Positions 30,865-40,118 of a stretch of DNA of 64,000 nt are shown one piece after another. The notes beneath the pieces were generated by a model. It ran no database searches and was not told the DNA's origin. It saw only the letters and a program-made list of their open reading frames with translations. A program made the translations under genes and the position numbers. Position 1 is the first letter of the stretch; each line of letters starts with the position of its first letter. The stretch covers positions 558,001 through 622,000 of the forward strand of contig NZ_JACMYD010000001.1 in the NCBI RefSeq assembly GCF_014267345.1, given 5' to 3'. This DNA comes from Corynebacterium sp. zg-331. Its GTDB lineage: Bacteria > Actinomycetota > Actinomycetes > Mycobacteriales > Mycobacteriaceae.

Positions 30865-31348
30865 CGTCACCCGCGCGCCATCCTGGGCGGGGTGTTCTTG
30901 CATGAACAACGTCGTGACCAGCCTAGCCCAGGCCTAAGCCCCGGATAATGAAGGTGGAAGAGCCACCGCGCCACCAGCCCTCATCGAGAAGTGTGACGCA
31001 TAAGAAGCCGAAAAAGAAACCCCACCGATGTGCACTGCCTACCCCGGACATGGGTGGTGCCCACGAAGATGCCCTGGAGGCGGCGCACGAGCAGCAAAAG
31101 AACCACCGCGAGGTCACCCACCGCGCCCATCGTGGGCAGAATCGCCATCGGCGGGGGTACGGGGCACATCATCGCGATGGCGATGCGCACCGATCGGTGA
31201 TTCGGCCAAAGAGCTATAGCCCTCAGGACGCATGAGAAAACCGCAACGAAGACGGGGGTGTTTTCAGGGATACCAACGAGCGTCCATGCTCGCCCCTCCC
31301 CACGAGGGAGAGACGATCATCACCACAGACTCCCAGCCGCACGGCGAC
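30865..31348. other. Gene-poor stretch between hipB and metE
   Basis: 484 bp without a convincing gene. On the minus strand a GTG-started frame (30981-31190, 69 codons) has a hydrophobic stretch (AVGDLAVVLLLLV), and an overlapping frame (30923-31117) also ends hydrophobically. Read together they could be a frameshifted remnant of a small membrane protein, but no family is recognised and no ribosome site is seen. Two small hairpins follow metE: CGAGC/GCTCG (31278-31293) and CTCCC/GGGAG (31294-31308), without a U-run. Confidence 0.3.
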
Positions 31349-33697
31349 CTAACTGCTGAGGCGTCCGCGCACGAGGGTGGTGGCCTCCACCAGGTTACGC
31401 AGGGTAGCCGAGGTCTCCTCCCAGCCGCGGGTCTTCAGACCGCAGTCCGGGTTTACCCACACCTGCTGCGGATCGAGCGCATCCACGGCTACTCCCAGTA
31501 GCTCGGTAATCTCCTCGGTGGAGGGCACGCGCGCGGAATGAATGTCCCACACACCGGGCCCCAGGCCCCGGTGGAAACCGTGCTCGGCCACCGCAGGCAA
31601 CACCTTGAGCTTGGAACGAGAGGCCTCGATGGAGGTCACGTCCGCATCCAGGCGGTCGATGGCATCGACGATGGTCGCGAAGTCCGAGTAACACAGATGG
31701 GTGTGGATACTCGTGGCGGGGGCGGCACCGGCGGTGGCCAGGCGGAAGGCCCCCACGGACCACCGCAGATAGTCCTCACGATCCTCCTCCCGCAGCGGCA
31801 ACAGCTCGCGGATGGCGGGCTCGTCCACCTGGATCACCTTGATTCCAGCGGCCTCCAGGTCACCCACCTCGGCCCGCAGCGCCAGGCCGAGCTGATCGGC
31901 CACCTCGCCCCAAGGAATGTCCTCGCGGACAAAGGACCAGGCCATGATGGTCACGGGGCCAGTGAGCATTCCCTTGACCGGACGCTCACTCAGCGATTGC
32001 GCATAGCGCGACCATTCCACGGTGATCGCCCGGGGGCGCGTCACGTCGCCCCAGAGAATCGAGGGACGCGTGCACCGCGAGCCATAGGACTGCACCCAGC
32101 CGTGCGCGGTGGTGGCAAAGCCCTCAAAGTTTTCGGCGAAATACTGCACCATGTCGTTGCGCTCGGCCTCGCCATGGACCAGCACATCCAGCCCGATCTC
32201 CTCTTGTACGGCGATCACCTCGGCGATTTCCTTCTTCATCGCCGCCTCGTAGGCGTGATCGTCGATCTTGCCGCTGCGGTGCTCGGCGCGGGCTCGACGA
32301 ATCTCGTCGGTCTGCGGGAAGGAGCCGATGGTGGTGGTGGGCAGCACCGGCAGCCCCAGGGCGGCGGCCTGCGCCTCGTGACGCTCGGCGGCGTCTCCAC
32401 GCGTGCGCTGTTCCTCGGTCACCGCGGAGGTGGCCTCGCGCACCTCGCGTTTTTCCACGCCGGGGTGGGCCGCCCGTGCTGCCGCCGCTGCACGAGCCTG
32501 CGTCAGCTCCTCGGCGATGGCCTCGTCGCCCTCGGCCAGGCCGCGGGCCAGCACCGCCACCTCGCGAACCTTCTGATCCGCGAAGGAAAGCCAGGAGCGC
32601 AGCTGCTCATCGAGCTGGGTCTCGCGCTCGGCATCGTGCGGAACGTGCTGAAGGGAGGTAGAGGTGGTCACCGCCACCGAGACATCCTTGCCCAGGCCGG
32701 ACTGGATCGCGCGCAGCGTACCGAGTGCGGCGTCAAGATCGGCGCGCCAAATGTTGCGCCCGGAGACCACGCCCACTCCCAGGGTCTTGCCCACCAGGGC
32801 AGTGGCCCAGCGGTCCAGCTCGGCGGTGCCCGGGACGAGCCCGCGGACGACATCGATGATCACGGCCTGCACGTCGGTCTGCGCGAGGACGTCCACGGCG
32901 TCGAAGGCATGCCCATAGGTCAGCGCCACGGCCAGCTGTGGTGCTTCCGGTGTAGCCAGGGTCGTGTAAGCGCGACGCAGCGCATCGAGCAGGGCCGCGC
33001 GCTCCTGGGGGGTGCGATGACGGTCGGTGACTAGGGCCGGCTCATCGAGCTGCACCCACGGCACCCCGGCCTCCTTGAGGGCGCTCAGGTACTGTGCGTA
33101 CACCGCCAGCAGATCGTCGAGTCGATCGAGCGGGTTGTACCCCTCCGGAGCCTCCTCGCTGGCTTTGGCCAGCGCCAGGAACGTCACGGGGCCCACCAGC
33201 ACGGGGCGCACCTGCGCACCCAGGCGGCGGGCGGCACCCACCCGGGGGGAACCCAGCCACGTAAAGGCGGTCTCCGGGCCGATCTCTGGCACGAGGTAGT
33301 GGTAATTGGAATCAAACCACTTGGTCAGCTCCAGCGCCGGGCGATCTCCCTGGCCGCGCGCCACCGTGAACTGGGCACGCAGCGCCTCCTCCGACTCCGG
33401 CGTATCGACCTGCGCCCGGAGCACCTCGCGCTCCGCAGCGAAGCGACCGGGCAGCGCCCCGGTAGCAATGGTGATATCGAGCACCTGATCGTAGTAGCTG
33501 AAGTCCTCCGGGATTCCGGCCTCCTGGGTCAGCCCCAGCTCCGCCAGCCGATGCGTGCGCGCGGCACGCAGCTCCTCGGCGGTCTCGGCTGGGTTACCAC
33601 CGCGGCCAGACCAGAAGGATTCCAGGGCTCGCTTGAGCTCCCGATTGGCACCGATGCGCGGGTACCCCAGCACGGTCGCGGAAGGAAAGTGAGTCAT
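31349..33697 (-). CDS. metE: Cobalamin-independent methionine synthase
   Basis: Transfers methyl from 5-methyltetrahydrofolate (polyglutamate) to homocysteine. 782 residues, two TIM-barrel halves. Zinc ligands appear in SIHTHLCYSDF and VNPDCGLKTRGW, and TTIGSFPQTDEIRRAR begins the C-terminal catalytic barrel. ATG with AAAGGCGA upstream. It lies 23 bp after metF on the same strand, so the SAM-riboswitch-like leader of metF probably affects it too through the shared mRNA. Confidence 0.97.
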   Translation of the reverse strand: MTHFPSATVLGYPRIGANRELKRALESFWSGRGGNPAETAEELRAARTHRLAELGLTQEAGIPEDFSYYDQVLDITIATGALPGRFAAEREVLRAQVDTPESEEALRAQFTVARGQGDRPALELTKWFDSNYHYLVPEIGPETAFTWLGSPRVGAARRLGAQVRPVLVGPVTFLALAKASEEAPEGYNPLDRLDDLLAVYAQYLSALKEAGVPWVQLDEPALVTDRHRTPQERAALLDALRRAYTTLATPEAPQLAVALTYGHAFDAVDVLAQTDVQAVIIDVVRGLVPGTAELDRWATALVGKTLGVGVVSGRNIWRADLDAALGTLRAIQSGLGKDVSVAVTTSTSLQHVPHDAERETQLDEQLRSWLSFADQKVREVAVLARGLAEGDEAIAEELTQARAAAAARAAHPGVEKREVREATSAVTEEQRTRGDAAERHEAQAAALGLPVLPTTTIGSFPQTDEIRRARAEHRSGKIDDHAYEAAMKKEIAEVIAVQEEIGLDVLVHGEAERNDMVQYFAENFEGFATTAHGWVQSYGSRCTRPSILWGDVTRPRAITVEWSRYAQSLSERPVKGMLTGPVTIMAWSFVREDIPWGEVADQLGLALRAEVGDLEAAGIKVIQVDEPAIRELLPLREEDREDYLRWSVGAFRLATAGAAPATSIHTHLCYSDFATIVDAIDRLDADVTSIEASRSKLKVLPAVAEHGFHRGLGPGVWDIHSARVPSTEEITELLGVAVDALDPQQVWVNPDCGLKTRGWEETSATLRNLVEATTLVRGRLSS

Positions 33698-33720
33698 GAT
33701 TGTCGCCTTTCTGTGAGAGT

Positions 33721-34788
33721 TCAGTAATAGTTGGGGGTCATGCGGCGCAGGGCGAGGGATACAAGCTCCGTATCCACGTGAGGGTCGCCGGGGGTGCGTG
33801 CCCCCGTGGTCCTGCCCAGATACCCCGAGGCCCGGAGGTACTCCAGGATGTCCAGCGTGGGACGGGGACGGTTGAAGGTATAAAGATGAATCCCCGGGGC
33901 GCCAGCCTCGAGCACTCCGCCGATGAGATCGACGGTGGCGCCCAGAGTGTCGCGCACCAGGCGCTCCGGGCTAGTGGCCTGGGAAAAAATCCGCTCGATG
34001 CGCTCTGGCACGGCAATGCCCGCCAGTTTTTCCATCGTGCGCAGGCGGTTGAGGTCGTGCAGGGGCATGATACCGGGAACGATGGGCAGCCTTGACCCCA
34101 CCATGCTGAGTTCCCGGACCATAGAGGCATAGTCCTCGGGCGAGTAAAACACCTGCGTGATGGCGTAATCCGCACCCGCCCGTTCCTTTTCCACCAGCGC
34201 GGCGATGTCATTGGCGCGGGCCTGCCCTCCGGTGGCGGGATAGGCCGCCACCGCGATGGACACGTAATCCTCCGGACGCGCGGCGGTGGCTGCACCCGCC
34301 CCGTTATAGCCACGCCCCACCCCGAGGGGAAGTTCTTCGGCGGCGATCTCACGGATCAGCCGCACCAGGTCCACGGCGCGAGTGGGCCCGCCCCGCGGGG
34401 GTTGATAGTGCGGATCACCGCCCGGGGGATCCCCGCGTAGCGCCAGAAAATCCCGGATCCCGGCCCGCAGCAGCAGGCGCACGAGGAGGGTCAGTTCTTC
34501 GCGCGTGGAACCCAGGCAAGTCAGGTGCGCGACGGCGGGCAAATCTCGGTGACGATCCAGGACGTTGAGAAGTACCTGAACAGAGCGATCGCGGGTATCG
34601 GTACTCTTGCCAGCCGCGCCGTAGGTGACGGAAACGTAATCGGGCGCGGTATCGATGAGCCGCCCGATCCCGGCCCACACCCCGGATCCCCGGGAGGGGT
34701 TACGGGGTGGATAAAGTTCGAAGGACACCGTGGGGGTATCCGTTCTCACACCGGGGCGATACCCGATGTACAAGTGTGCGGTAGACAT
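33721..34788 (-). CDS. metF: 5,10-methylenetetrahydrofolate reductase
   Basis: FAD-dependent reduction of methylene-THF to the methyl donor used by MetE. 355 residues, including a short N-terminal extension relative to E. coli MetF. The glutamate of SFELYPPRN, VSVTYGAAG, HLTCLG and FLALRGDPPGG blocks are present, and the C-terminal part holds ITQVFYSPEDY. The ATG is 5 nt after the Shine-Dalgarno GGGAG, which overlaps the P1 helix of the upstream riboswitch-like fold. First gene of metFE. Confidence 0.95.
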   Translation of the reverse strand: MSTAHLYIGYRPGVRTDTPTVSFELYPPRNPSRGSGVWAGIGRLIDTAPDYVSVTYGAAGKSTDTRDRSVQVLLNVLDRHRDLPAVAHLTCLGSTREELTLLVRLLLRAGIRDFLALRGDPPGGDPHYQPPRGGPTRAVDLVRLIREIAAEELPLGVGRGYNGAGAATAARPEDYVSIAVAAYPATGGQARANDIAALVEKERAGADYAITQVFYSPEDYASMVRELSMVGSRLPIVPGIMPLHDLNRLRTMEKLAGIAVPERIERIFSQATSPERLVRDTLGATVDLIGGVLEAGAPGIHLYTFNRPRPTLDILEYLRASGYLGRTTGARTPGDPHVDTELVSLALRRMTPNYY

Positions 34789-34795
34789 GGCTGCT

Positions 34796-34884
34796 CCCTA
34801 TCGAACCTGGCTGTAGCACCCTTCCAGGGCTCTGGGGGTTGCTGCGGCGTCGTAGAGCCGGGTCTCTCGGCCGCTCTGAATAGG
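34796..34884 (-). promoter_or_regulatory. SAM-riboswitch-like leader of metFE
   Basis: The minus-strand leader carries the S-box core. P1: CCTATT (34884-34879) with GATAGG (34802-34797). P2: GCGGC (34874-34870) with GCCGC (34848-34844), enclosing GAGAGAC and CCGGCTC. Then AGCAACC. P3: CCC-CCAG with CTGG-AA-GGG, and the conserved GGGTGCTA. A distinct P4 hairpin is missing, as in SAM-IV or SAM-I/IV-variant classes. The Shine-Dalgarno GGGAG (34798-34794) shares bases with P1, so ligand binding would hide it and block translation. A -10 (TATTCT, 34904-34899) lies 15 nt upstream. Confidence 0.8.
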
Positions 34885-35163
34885 TTGTTGTCCACCCTAG
34901 AATACAAGACAGACCGTGCGGTATGCTTTGCGGAAATTTTCACCATCGGCGCAGCTCACAGCGTGAAAATAAATCGCATGCAGGTACTCCGCTCACCCCA
35001 CGGGTAACGGCGAGGGCCAGCGCAGCGATGTGCAGGACGGACCAGGGCACGCCAGATTTTGAAAGCAAAATAACACTAGCGCTAGGATGACTCCCCGACC
35101 CCTTATTAACACCAGTAACATCTACCCCGTACATATCACTTCCGATCCGCAAGGAAAGCACCC
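34885..35163. other. Divergent intergenic region metF / esterase
   Basis: Between the riboswitch and the esterase no gene is seen. It holds the metF -10 (34899-34904), an interrupted palindrome ATTTTCAC (34936-34943) / GTGAAAAT (34963-34970), and the esterase promoter with its overlapping palindrome (35059-35088). Confidence 0.5.
35059..35088 (+). promoter_or_regulatory. Promoter of the esterase-acyl-CoA synthetase pair
   Basis: TTGAAA (35059-35064), 18 bp, TAGGAT (35083-35088). The palindrome CTAGCGCTAG (35076-35085) overlaps the -10 and may be an operator. The predicted leader before the ATG is about 70 nt. Confidence 0.6.
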
Positions 35164-36000
35164 ATGAGTATTCGTTCCCTATGCCAGCGCACCACCGTCC
35201 TGGCGGCTTCCGCCGCGCTCGCGCTGGGGCTCGCCTCCGCACCGGCCCTCGCCTCGCCCAACGCCCTCGTCGGCTTCGGCGATTCCGTCATGGCCAATCC
35301 CCGCGCACTGGATCACCTCTCCGCGGGCCTTCCCATCCCGGAAGGGCACAAGCCCAACGTCCATAACAACTGCGCCACGGATCCCAACGGCATGGTCAAG
35401 CAGGTGGCACGGATCAAGGGAATGGAAGCGCGAGACTACTCCTGCCCGGGTGCCTCCGTCACCACCGGCGGCAAGCGAATCTCCGCGCAGATCGACGACG
35501 CGATCAGCCAGGGGGCGCTGGACGGCCAGACCCGCGAGGTTATGATCCAGATCGGCTTTAACGACACCTACCTCAACCTTGCCGACCGCAAGAGCCCGGA
35601 GGATATTCACCGCTCCTTCGTGGCCGCCCTGACCCCGCAGATCCACCGCATTCGCCAGGCCGCGCCGCAGGCAGAGATCAAGGTCGTGGGCTACCCCTCC
35701 ATCTCCGACAACACGGGTACCTGCCTGATCCAGCTGGGCAACAACATCCATTCCTTCGAGGGCGTCCCCTTGACCGCCGACTTGGAGAATATGGCCGAGG
35801 CCATGAACCGCGACGCCGCCGCCCAGGCCGGGGTAGGCTACATCGACCTGCGCGCCGCATCCCAAGGACACGGCATGTGCGCCCCGGATGGGCAGCGCTG
35901 GTTCGGGGCCGCCATCGATTTTGGCCAGCCGCGCAACGTCCCCGTGCACATGACCGACCTGGGAGTAGCCAAGGCCTCTGAGATCATCGCCGCCAACTAG
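35164..36000 (+). CDS. Secreted SGNH/GDSL-family esterase
   Basis: 278 residues with a Sec signal peptide (about 1-30, cleavage after APALA). Mature protein starts with the nucleophile block VGFGDSVMANP (Ser41); the glycine and asparagine blocks (YSCPGASVTTGG; MIQIGFNDTY) and the C-terminal histidine (His262 in VPVHMTDLG) complete the SGNH set. Cysteines Cys/Cys pairs suggest disulfides. ATG with AAGGAAAG. Likely hydrolyses an envelope or exogenous ester. It lies 11 bp before an acyl-CoA synthetase, suggesting the released acid is activated. Confidence 0.87.
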   Translation: MSIRSLCQRTTVLAASAALALGLASAPALASPNALVGFGDSVMANPRALDHLSAGLPIPEGHKPNVHNNCATDPNGMVKQVARIKGMEARDYSCPGASVTTGGKRISAQIDDAISQGALDGQTREVMIQIGFNDTYLNLADRKSPEDIHRSFVAALTPQIHRIRQAAPQAEIKVVGYPSISDNTGTCLIQLGNNIHSFEGVPLTADLENMAEAMNRDAAAQAGVGYIDLRAASQGHGMCAPDGQRWFGAAIDFGQPRNVPVHMTDLGVAKASEIIAAN

Positions 36001-36011
36001 AGGGGTACTTT

Positions 36012-37670
36012 ATGTCCGCTTTTTTCCGCATGGAACAACCCGTAGCCCTGCCCATCCCGCTGGGGGAACAGATCCGATCTTTCGCCCACGCCGTGCCCCA
36101 CATCGTGCGCGCGGGAATCCTCAGCGTCCGCGGGCCCAAGGACCTCACCAACTGGGCGCGCTGCTACGCCCGCTGGGGTTTCTCCGTGGGGACCTTCCTC
36201 GATACGGCGGCACAATACTGCCCCCAGCGCACCGCCATCATCGACGATATCGGCACCATCACCTACGCCGAGTTGCATCGCCAGACCCTCCGATTAGCCG
36301 CCGCGCTGCAAAGCAAGGGAGTGGAGCAGGGCTCCCAGGTGGCAATCATCGCTCGCAATAGCCGCGTGACCCCCATGACCCTGGCGGCCTGCACGTACCT
36401 AGGTGCGGTACCGATGATCATTAATCCGGGTTCCTCCGCGCACCAGATCTCGCGCACCATCACCGATTACGGCGCGGCCGTGGTCATCGCGGACGCCGAG
36501 TTCATTCCGGCTCTCGAGATAGGCGACCTTCCCCTGATTACCGGGTACGGCGAGCACCCCGGCGCGATCAGTTTCCACGAAGCCATCGCCCAGGCCTCGG
36601 CACCGAATCTGCACTTTCGCCCCACCCCCGGCCCCACCGTCATCATGTCCTCGGGCACCACCGGCACGCCCAAGGGCGTGGTGCGCGGCGTACCCAAGTC
36701 CCCGGCTGTCGCCGCCAGTCTGCTGCCCAAGATCCCATGGCGGCGCGGCGGCGTGATCCAGATGACCTGCTCCACCTATCACGCCTGGGGCTGGCTCAAC
36801 GTCAACCTGACCTTCGCCACCAAGTCCACCACGATCCTGCGGCGCACCTTCGATCCCCAGCAGGCCGTGGACGACTGCCTGCGCTACCGGGTCACCGGCA
36901 TTTTATCCGCCGCGGTATTCTTGCGCGATCTAGAACGCACCCTGGCCGCGCAGCCCGCGGACAAACTGCGGAACCTGCGCCCACCAGAGTTCATCGCCTC
37001 CTCGGGCAACGCTATTCCTCCCACTTTGATCCAGGATCTCCACGCCCGCTTCGGACCCGTGGTATGCAACTTCTACGGTTCCACCGAACACGGCCCCGTG
37101 GCCTCCGCCAGCGGCCCGGAGCTGAGGGCTGATCCCACCCGCACCGGCACGGTGGCCCCCGGGGTGCGTATTGCCCTGTATAAGGAGGACGGAACCCTGG
37201 CTGGGCCGGGGGAGCGGGGCATCATCTATAGCGCCAACTCGGAATCAATGATCGGTTATCTCTCCAAGCGCGATGGCGTGGACGTGCGCGATAACATGCT
37301 CAGCACCGGAGACTTCGGCACCTTCGATTCCGAGGGTTTTCTCTACGTCCATGGACGCTGCGACGACATGGTGATCAAGGGCGGCGAGAACGTCTATCCT
37401 CGCGAGGTGGAGGACTTCCTCCTACGCCAGGAGGGCATCGACGATGTCTTTGTGCGCGGGGTACGCAACGATATCGTTGCCCGGCTCGATGCTTACATCG
37501 TGCGGGACAACACCGAGCGGGGCAAGGCGCTGACCGAGGAGACCGTACGCGAGCTGGTGCGCACTCACCTCGCTCAGCACAATATCCCGGACTACATCTG
37601 TTGGATGGACGCCCTGCCGCGCAACGACGCCGGCAAGGTGGTGCCCCGGCACCTTCCTCAGCCGGACTAG
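36012..37670 (+). CDS. Acyl-CoA synthetase / AMP-binding ligase
   Basis: 552 residues of the ANL superfamily. Motifs: P-loop [15 protein letters not shown] (about residue 213), FYGSTEHGP (aromatic-acid/fatty-acid A4-A5), [33 protein letters not shown] split over A7-A8, and the C-terminal catalytic lysine in NDAGKVVP. Cytosolic. The substrate is most likely a fatty or carboxylic acid. Probably co-transcribed with the secreted esterase. It ends in CTAG shared with the stop of the gene on the opposite strand. Confidence 0.88.
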   Translation: MSAFFRMEQPVALPIPLGEQIRSFAHAVPHIVRAGILSVRGPKDLTNWARCYARWGFSVGTFLDTAAQYCPQRTAIIDDIGTITYAELHRQTLRLAAALQSKGVEQGSQVAIIARNSRVTPMTLAACTYLGAVPMIINPGSSAHQISRTITDYGAAVVIADAEFIPALEIGDLPLITGYGEHPGAISFHEAIAQASAPNLHFRPTPGPTVIMSSGTTGTPKGVVRGVPKSPAVAASLLPKIPWRRGGVIQMTCSTYHAWGWLNVNLTFATKSTTILRRTFDPQQAVDDCLRYRVTGILSAAVFLRDLERTLAAQPADKLRNLRPPEFIASSGNAIPPTLIQDLHARFGPVVCNFYGSTEHGPVASASGPELRADPTRTGTVAPGVRIALYKEDGTLAGPGERGIIYSANSESMIGYLSKRDGVDVRDNMLSTGDFGTFDSEGFLYVHGRCDDMVIKGGENVYPREVEDFLLRQEGIDDVFVRGVRNDIVARLDAYIVRDNTERGKALTEETVRELVRTHLAQHNIPDYICWMDALPRNDAGKVVPRHLPQPD

Positions 37671-39031
37671 TTGCGGAAGCCGTGCACCGGCGCGGGGATA
37701 AAGCCCCCGCGTCGGATGAATTCGGCGGAGGAGACCGTATTGACGTCAATCACCGGGGCGTAACCCAGCAGGCCGCCGAAGTTCACCTCGTCGCCGGGCA
37801 GCGTCCCGGGAACCGGGATGACCCGCACGGCAGTGGTCTTATGGTTCATCACGCCGATGGCGGCTTCGTCGGCGATCACCGCGGAAATCGTCTCGGCGGG
37901 GGTATCGCCGGGAATGGCGATCATGTCCAGGCCCACCGAACAAATCGCCGTCATGGCCTCCAGCTTGTCGATGGAGATGGAGCCCGAACGCACCGCGTCG
38001 ATCATACCTTTATCCTCGGACACCGGGATGAAGGAACCGGAGAGCCCACCCACCCTGGAGCAGGCCATCATGCCGCCCTTCTTGACCGCGTCGTTGAGCA
38101 GCGCCAGCGCCGCGGTGGTGCCGTGGGTGCCCACCTGAGCCAGGCCCATATTTTCCAAAATATGGGCCACGGAATCCCCCAGCTCCGCCGTGGGAGCCAG
38201 GGAGAGATCCACGATCCCGAAGGGAACGCCCAGGCGCTGGGCGGCCATCGCGCCCACCAGCTGTCCGGTGCGGGTGATTTTGAAGGCCGCCTTCTTGATC
38301 TCCTCGGCCACCTCATCCAGGCTGGCCCCCTCCAGCCCACTCAGCGCGCGATCCACCACCCCGGGGCCGGAAACTCCCACGGAGATGACGCAATCCGGCT
38401 CCTCGACGCCGTGAAAGGCCCCCGCCATGAAGGGATTATCGCCCACCGCGTTGGCAAAAACCACCAGCTTCGCGCAGGCGATCGCGGCTTCCTGCGCCGT
38501 GGCGTGGGCTGCCTCCTTGATGACCTCGCCCAGATCCCGCACCGCATCCATGTTGATGCCCGCGCGCGAGGAGGCCACGTTCACCGAGGAACACACCACC
38601 CGGGTCTGGCTCAGCGCCTCCGGGAGGGAGGCAATCAGGTGAGAATCGGCCGCCGTGGCCCCCTTCTCCACCAGCGCGGAGTAGCCGCCAATGAAATTGA
38701 CCCCCACCTCCATGGCCGCTCGATCCAGCGCCCGTGCCAGGTCCGCCGGGCTACCCTCCAGGCCCCCACACAGCAGGGCCACGGGGGTCACACTCATGCG
38801 TTTATTCACGATGGGGATACCCAGCTCCGCCTCAATTCCCTCGCATACCTCCACTAGGCGAGCGGCCTGGGTGGTTACCCGGTCGTAGACGGCCTGCGCG
38901 GTCTCCGACATCGTGGAGCGGCGGCACTCCAGCAGGGAGATGCCCATGGTGACGGTGCGGATATCCAGTCGATACTTTTGGATCATCTCGATCGTGTCGA
39001 GCACGGATCCCGGGTTGAAACTCAGGCTCAT
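37667..39031 (-). CDS. UPF0210 / PFL-like family protein
   Basis: 454 residues from ATG 39031 (AGGGGTGG upstream). It belongs to the UPF0210 (DUF711) family, a pyruvate-formate-lyase-like fold without proven chemistry. Conserved blocks: [45 protein letters not shown] and [16 protein letters not shown]. It follows the small ACT-domain gene by 10 bp; that pairing is conserved in many bacteria and suggests amino-acid-responsive control. Function unknown. Confidence 0.9.
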   Translation of the reverse strand: MSLSFNPGSVLDTIEMIQKYRLDIRTVTMGISLLECRRSTMSETAQAVYDRVTTQAARLVEVCEGIEAELGIPIVNKRMSVTPVALLCGGLEGSPADLARALDRAAMEVGVNFIGGYSALVEKGATAADSHLIASLPEALSQTRVVCSSVNVASSRAGINMDAVRDLGEVIKEAAHATAQEAAIACAKLVVFANAVGDNPFMAGAFHGVEEPDCVISVGVSGPGVVDRALSGLEGASLDEVAEEIKKAAFKITRTGQLVGAMAAQRLGVPFGIVDLSLAPTAELGDSVAHILENMGLAQVGTHGTTAALALLNDAVKKGGMMACSRVGGLSGSFIPVSEDKGMIDAVRSGSISIDKLEAMTAICSVGLDMIAIPGDTPAETISAVIADEAAIGVMNHKTTAVRVIPVPGTLPGDEVNFGGLLGYAPVIDVNTVSSAEFIRRGGFIPAPVHGFRN

Positions 39032-39041
39032 GGCGCCACCC

Positions 39042-39311
39042 CTATATCTCATTGACCGCGCTAAAAAGCGCCTCCGACTGCACCCGGATGGTCAGGCACT
39101 GTTCCCGTTCCACCGCGGCCATCTCGTTTTGGATGGCGGCGATACCCCGGGTGGCTTCGTCGAACTCCACCCGCAGGATCATGGTGAACCAGCGATCCAT
39201 GAGGGTCTGAGAAACGTCAAGGATATTAATGTTCTGGCGGGCCAGGGCCGAGGTCACCGCGGCGATGATGCCGGTGTGATCCTGGCCTGTCACGGTCATG
39301 ATCGCATACAT
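39042..39311 (-). CDS. ACT-domain protein (UPF0237)
   Basis: 89 residues, a single ACT domain: [34 protein letters not shown] beta-alpha-beta start, then [16 protein letters not shown] 39311 is preceded by GGAGG. Such stand-alone ACT proteins bind small ligands, usually amino acids. Its start lies inside the end of the glutamine amidotransferase gene (16-bp overlap), which indicates coupling. Confidence 0.92.
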   Translation of the reverse strand: MYAIMTVTGQDHTGIIAAVTSALARQNINILDVSQTLMDRWFTMILRVEFDEATRGIAAIQNEMAAVEREQCLTIRVQSEALFSAVNEI

Positions 39312-40069
39312 GCCTCCACAGTGTAATCGGCCGCTTCCTCGGGCTCCGTCGCCGCCCGGGCCCGGCAATAGCCCACAAAGTTGCGCAGGATCCGATGGGC
39401 GTGGCTGGTGTCGACGCCGCGCAGGGAGTCCACGATGGCCTCGAACTCCTCGTCGGGAAAATAGCCGTGATGGCGATAAAAATTCATGCGACGCGCCATG
39501 CCCTCCACGTCCATCTCCGGATGGAACTGTGTCGCCCAGGTGTGCGGTCCCACCCGCAGCGCCTGCACGAGGCAGGTGGGACCGCTGGCCACCACCGTTG
39601 CCCGCGGGGAGGGATCGATCACGCACTCCGTGTGGCCGGTCAATGCCTCGAAGGTGGTCGGCAGGGAGCCAAAGACCGGGTCCGTGCGGCCCGCGGCGGT
39701 GAGTTCTACCCGGCTGGCGCTGGTCTGCTCCGCGTACTCATGGCCGATACGCCCGCCAAGCACCTGAGCGATCAGCCCGGTGCCAAAGCAGGTGAAGAAC
39801 ACGGGGGTGGGGGAATCAAGGAGGGAGCTTAGCTCGCGCACCACCGCAACTTGCCACGCGCCGTACTGCGGGGTGCTCATATTCAGGGAGCTACCCCCCA
39901 CAAAGATCCCGTCGTATCGAGACACGTCCCCCACCCGAAATCCCGCGGAATCGAAAATTCGGTGCTCCAACAACTCAGGACTGAGCCCCGTGGCCTGCAC
40001 AAAATCCCGATACTCCGAGGCCGCCACGGCCTCGTTCTCCCGTAGGGAGAGCATCAGAAACAAAGACAT
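39296..40069 (-). CDS. Class I glutamine amidotransferase-like protein
   Basis: 257 residues. Triad: Cys94 in FFTCFGTGL, His183 and Glu185 in QFHPEMD, so glutaminase or related hydrolase activity is plausible. The oxyanion region VGGSSLNM replaces the usual GGP. No synthase partner gene is adjacent; stand-alone members include gamma-glutamyl hydrolases and detoxifying enzymes. ATG is 7 nt after TAGACT (leaderless type). First gene of the GATase-ACT-UPF0210 run. Confidence 0.86.
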   Translation of the reverse strand: MSLFLMLSLRENEAVAASEYRDFVQATGLSPELLEHRIFDSAGFRVGDVSRYDGIFVGGSSLNMSTPQYGAWQVAVVRELSSLLDSPTPVFFTCFGTGLIAQVLGGRIGHEYAEQTSASRVELTAAGRTDPVFGSLPTTFEALTGHTECVIDPSPRATVVASGPTCLVQALRVGPHTWATQFHPEMDVEGMARRMNFYRHHGYFPDEEFEAIVDSLRGVDTSHAHRILRNFVGYCRARAATEPEEAADYTVEACMRS

Positions 40070-40076
40070 ACCGCTT

Positions 40077-40082
40077 AGTCTA
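40077..40082 (-). promoter_or_regulatory. Leaderless-type -10 of the amidotransferase gene
   Basis: Minus-strand TAGACT, 7 nt before ATG 40069. It lies inside a long inverted repeat (ACCGCTT 40070-40076 and AAGCGGT 40108-40114) that spans the gap to acnR. Confidence 0.55.
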
Positions 40083-40118
40083 TATTAATCCGGGAAAAAT
40101 ATGAACCAAGCGGTCTAT

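Noticed and set aside
31538..33034. 498-codon open frame opposite metE
   Set aside because: Shadow of metE codon bias; His/Gly/Arg-rich text without domains.
34789..34960. McbR operator upstream of metF
   Set aside because: No TAGAC-N6-GTCTA-like palindrome; only an unpaired AAGACAGAC.
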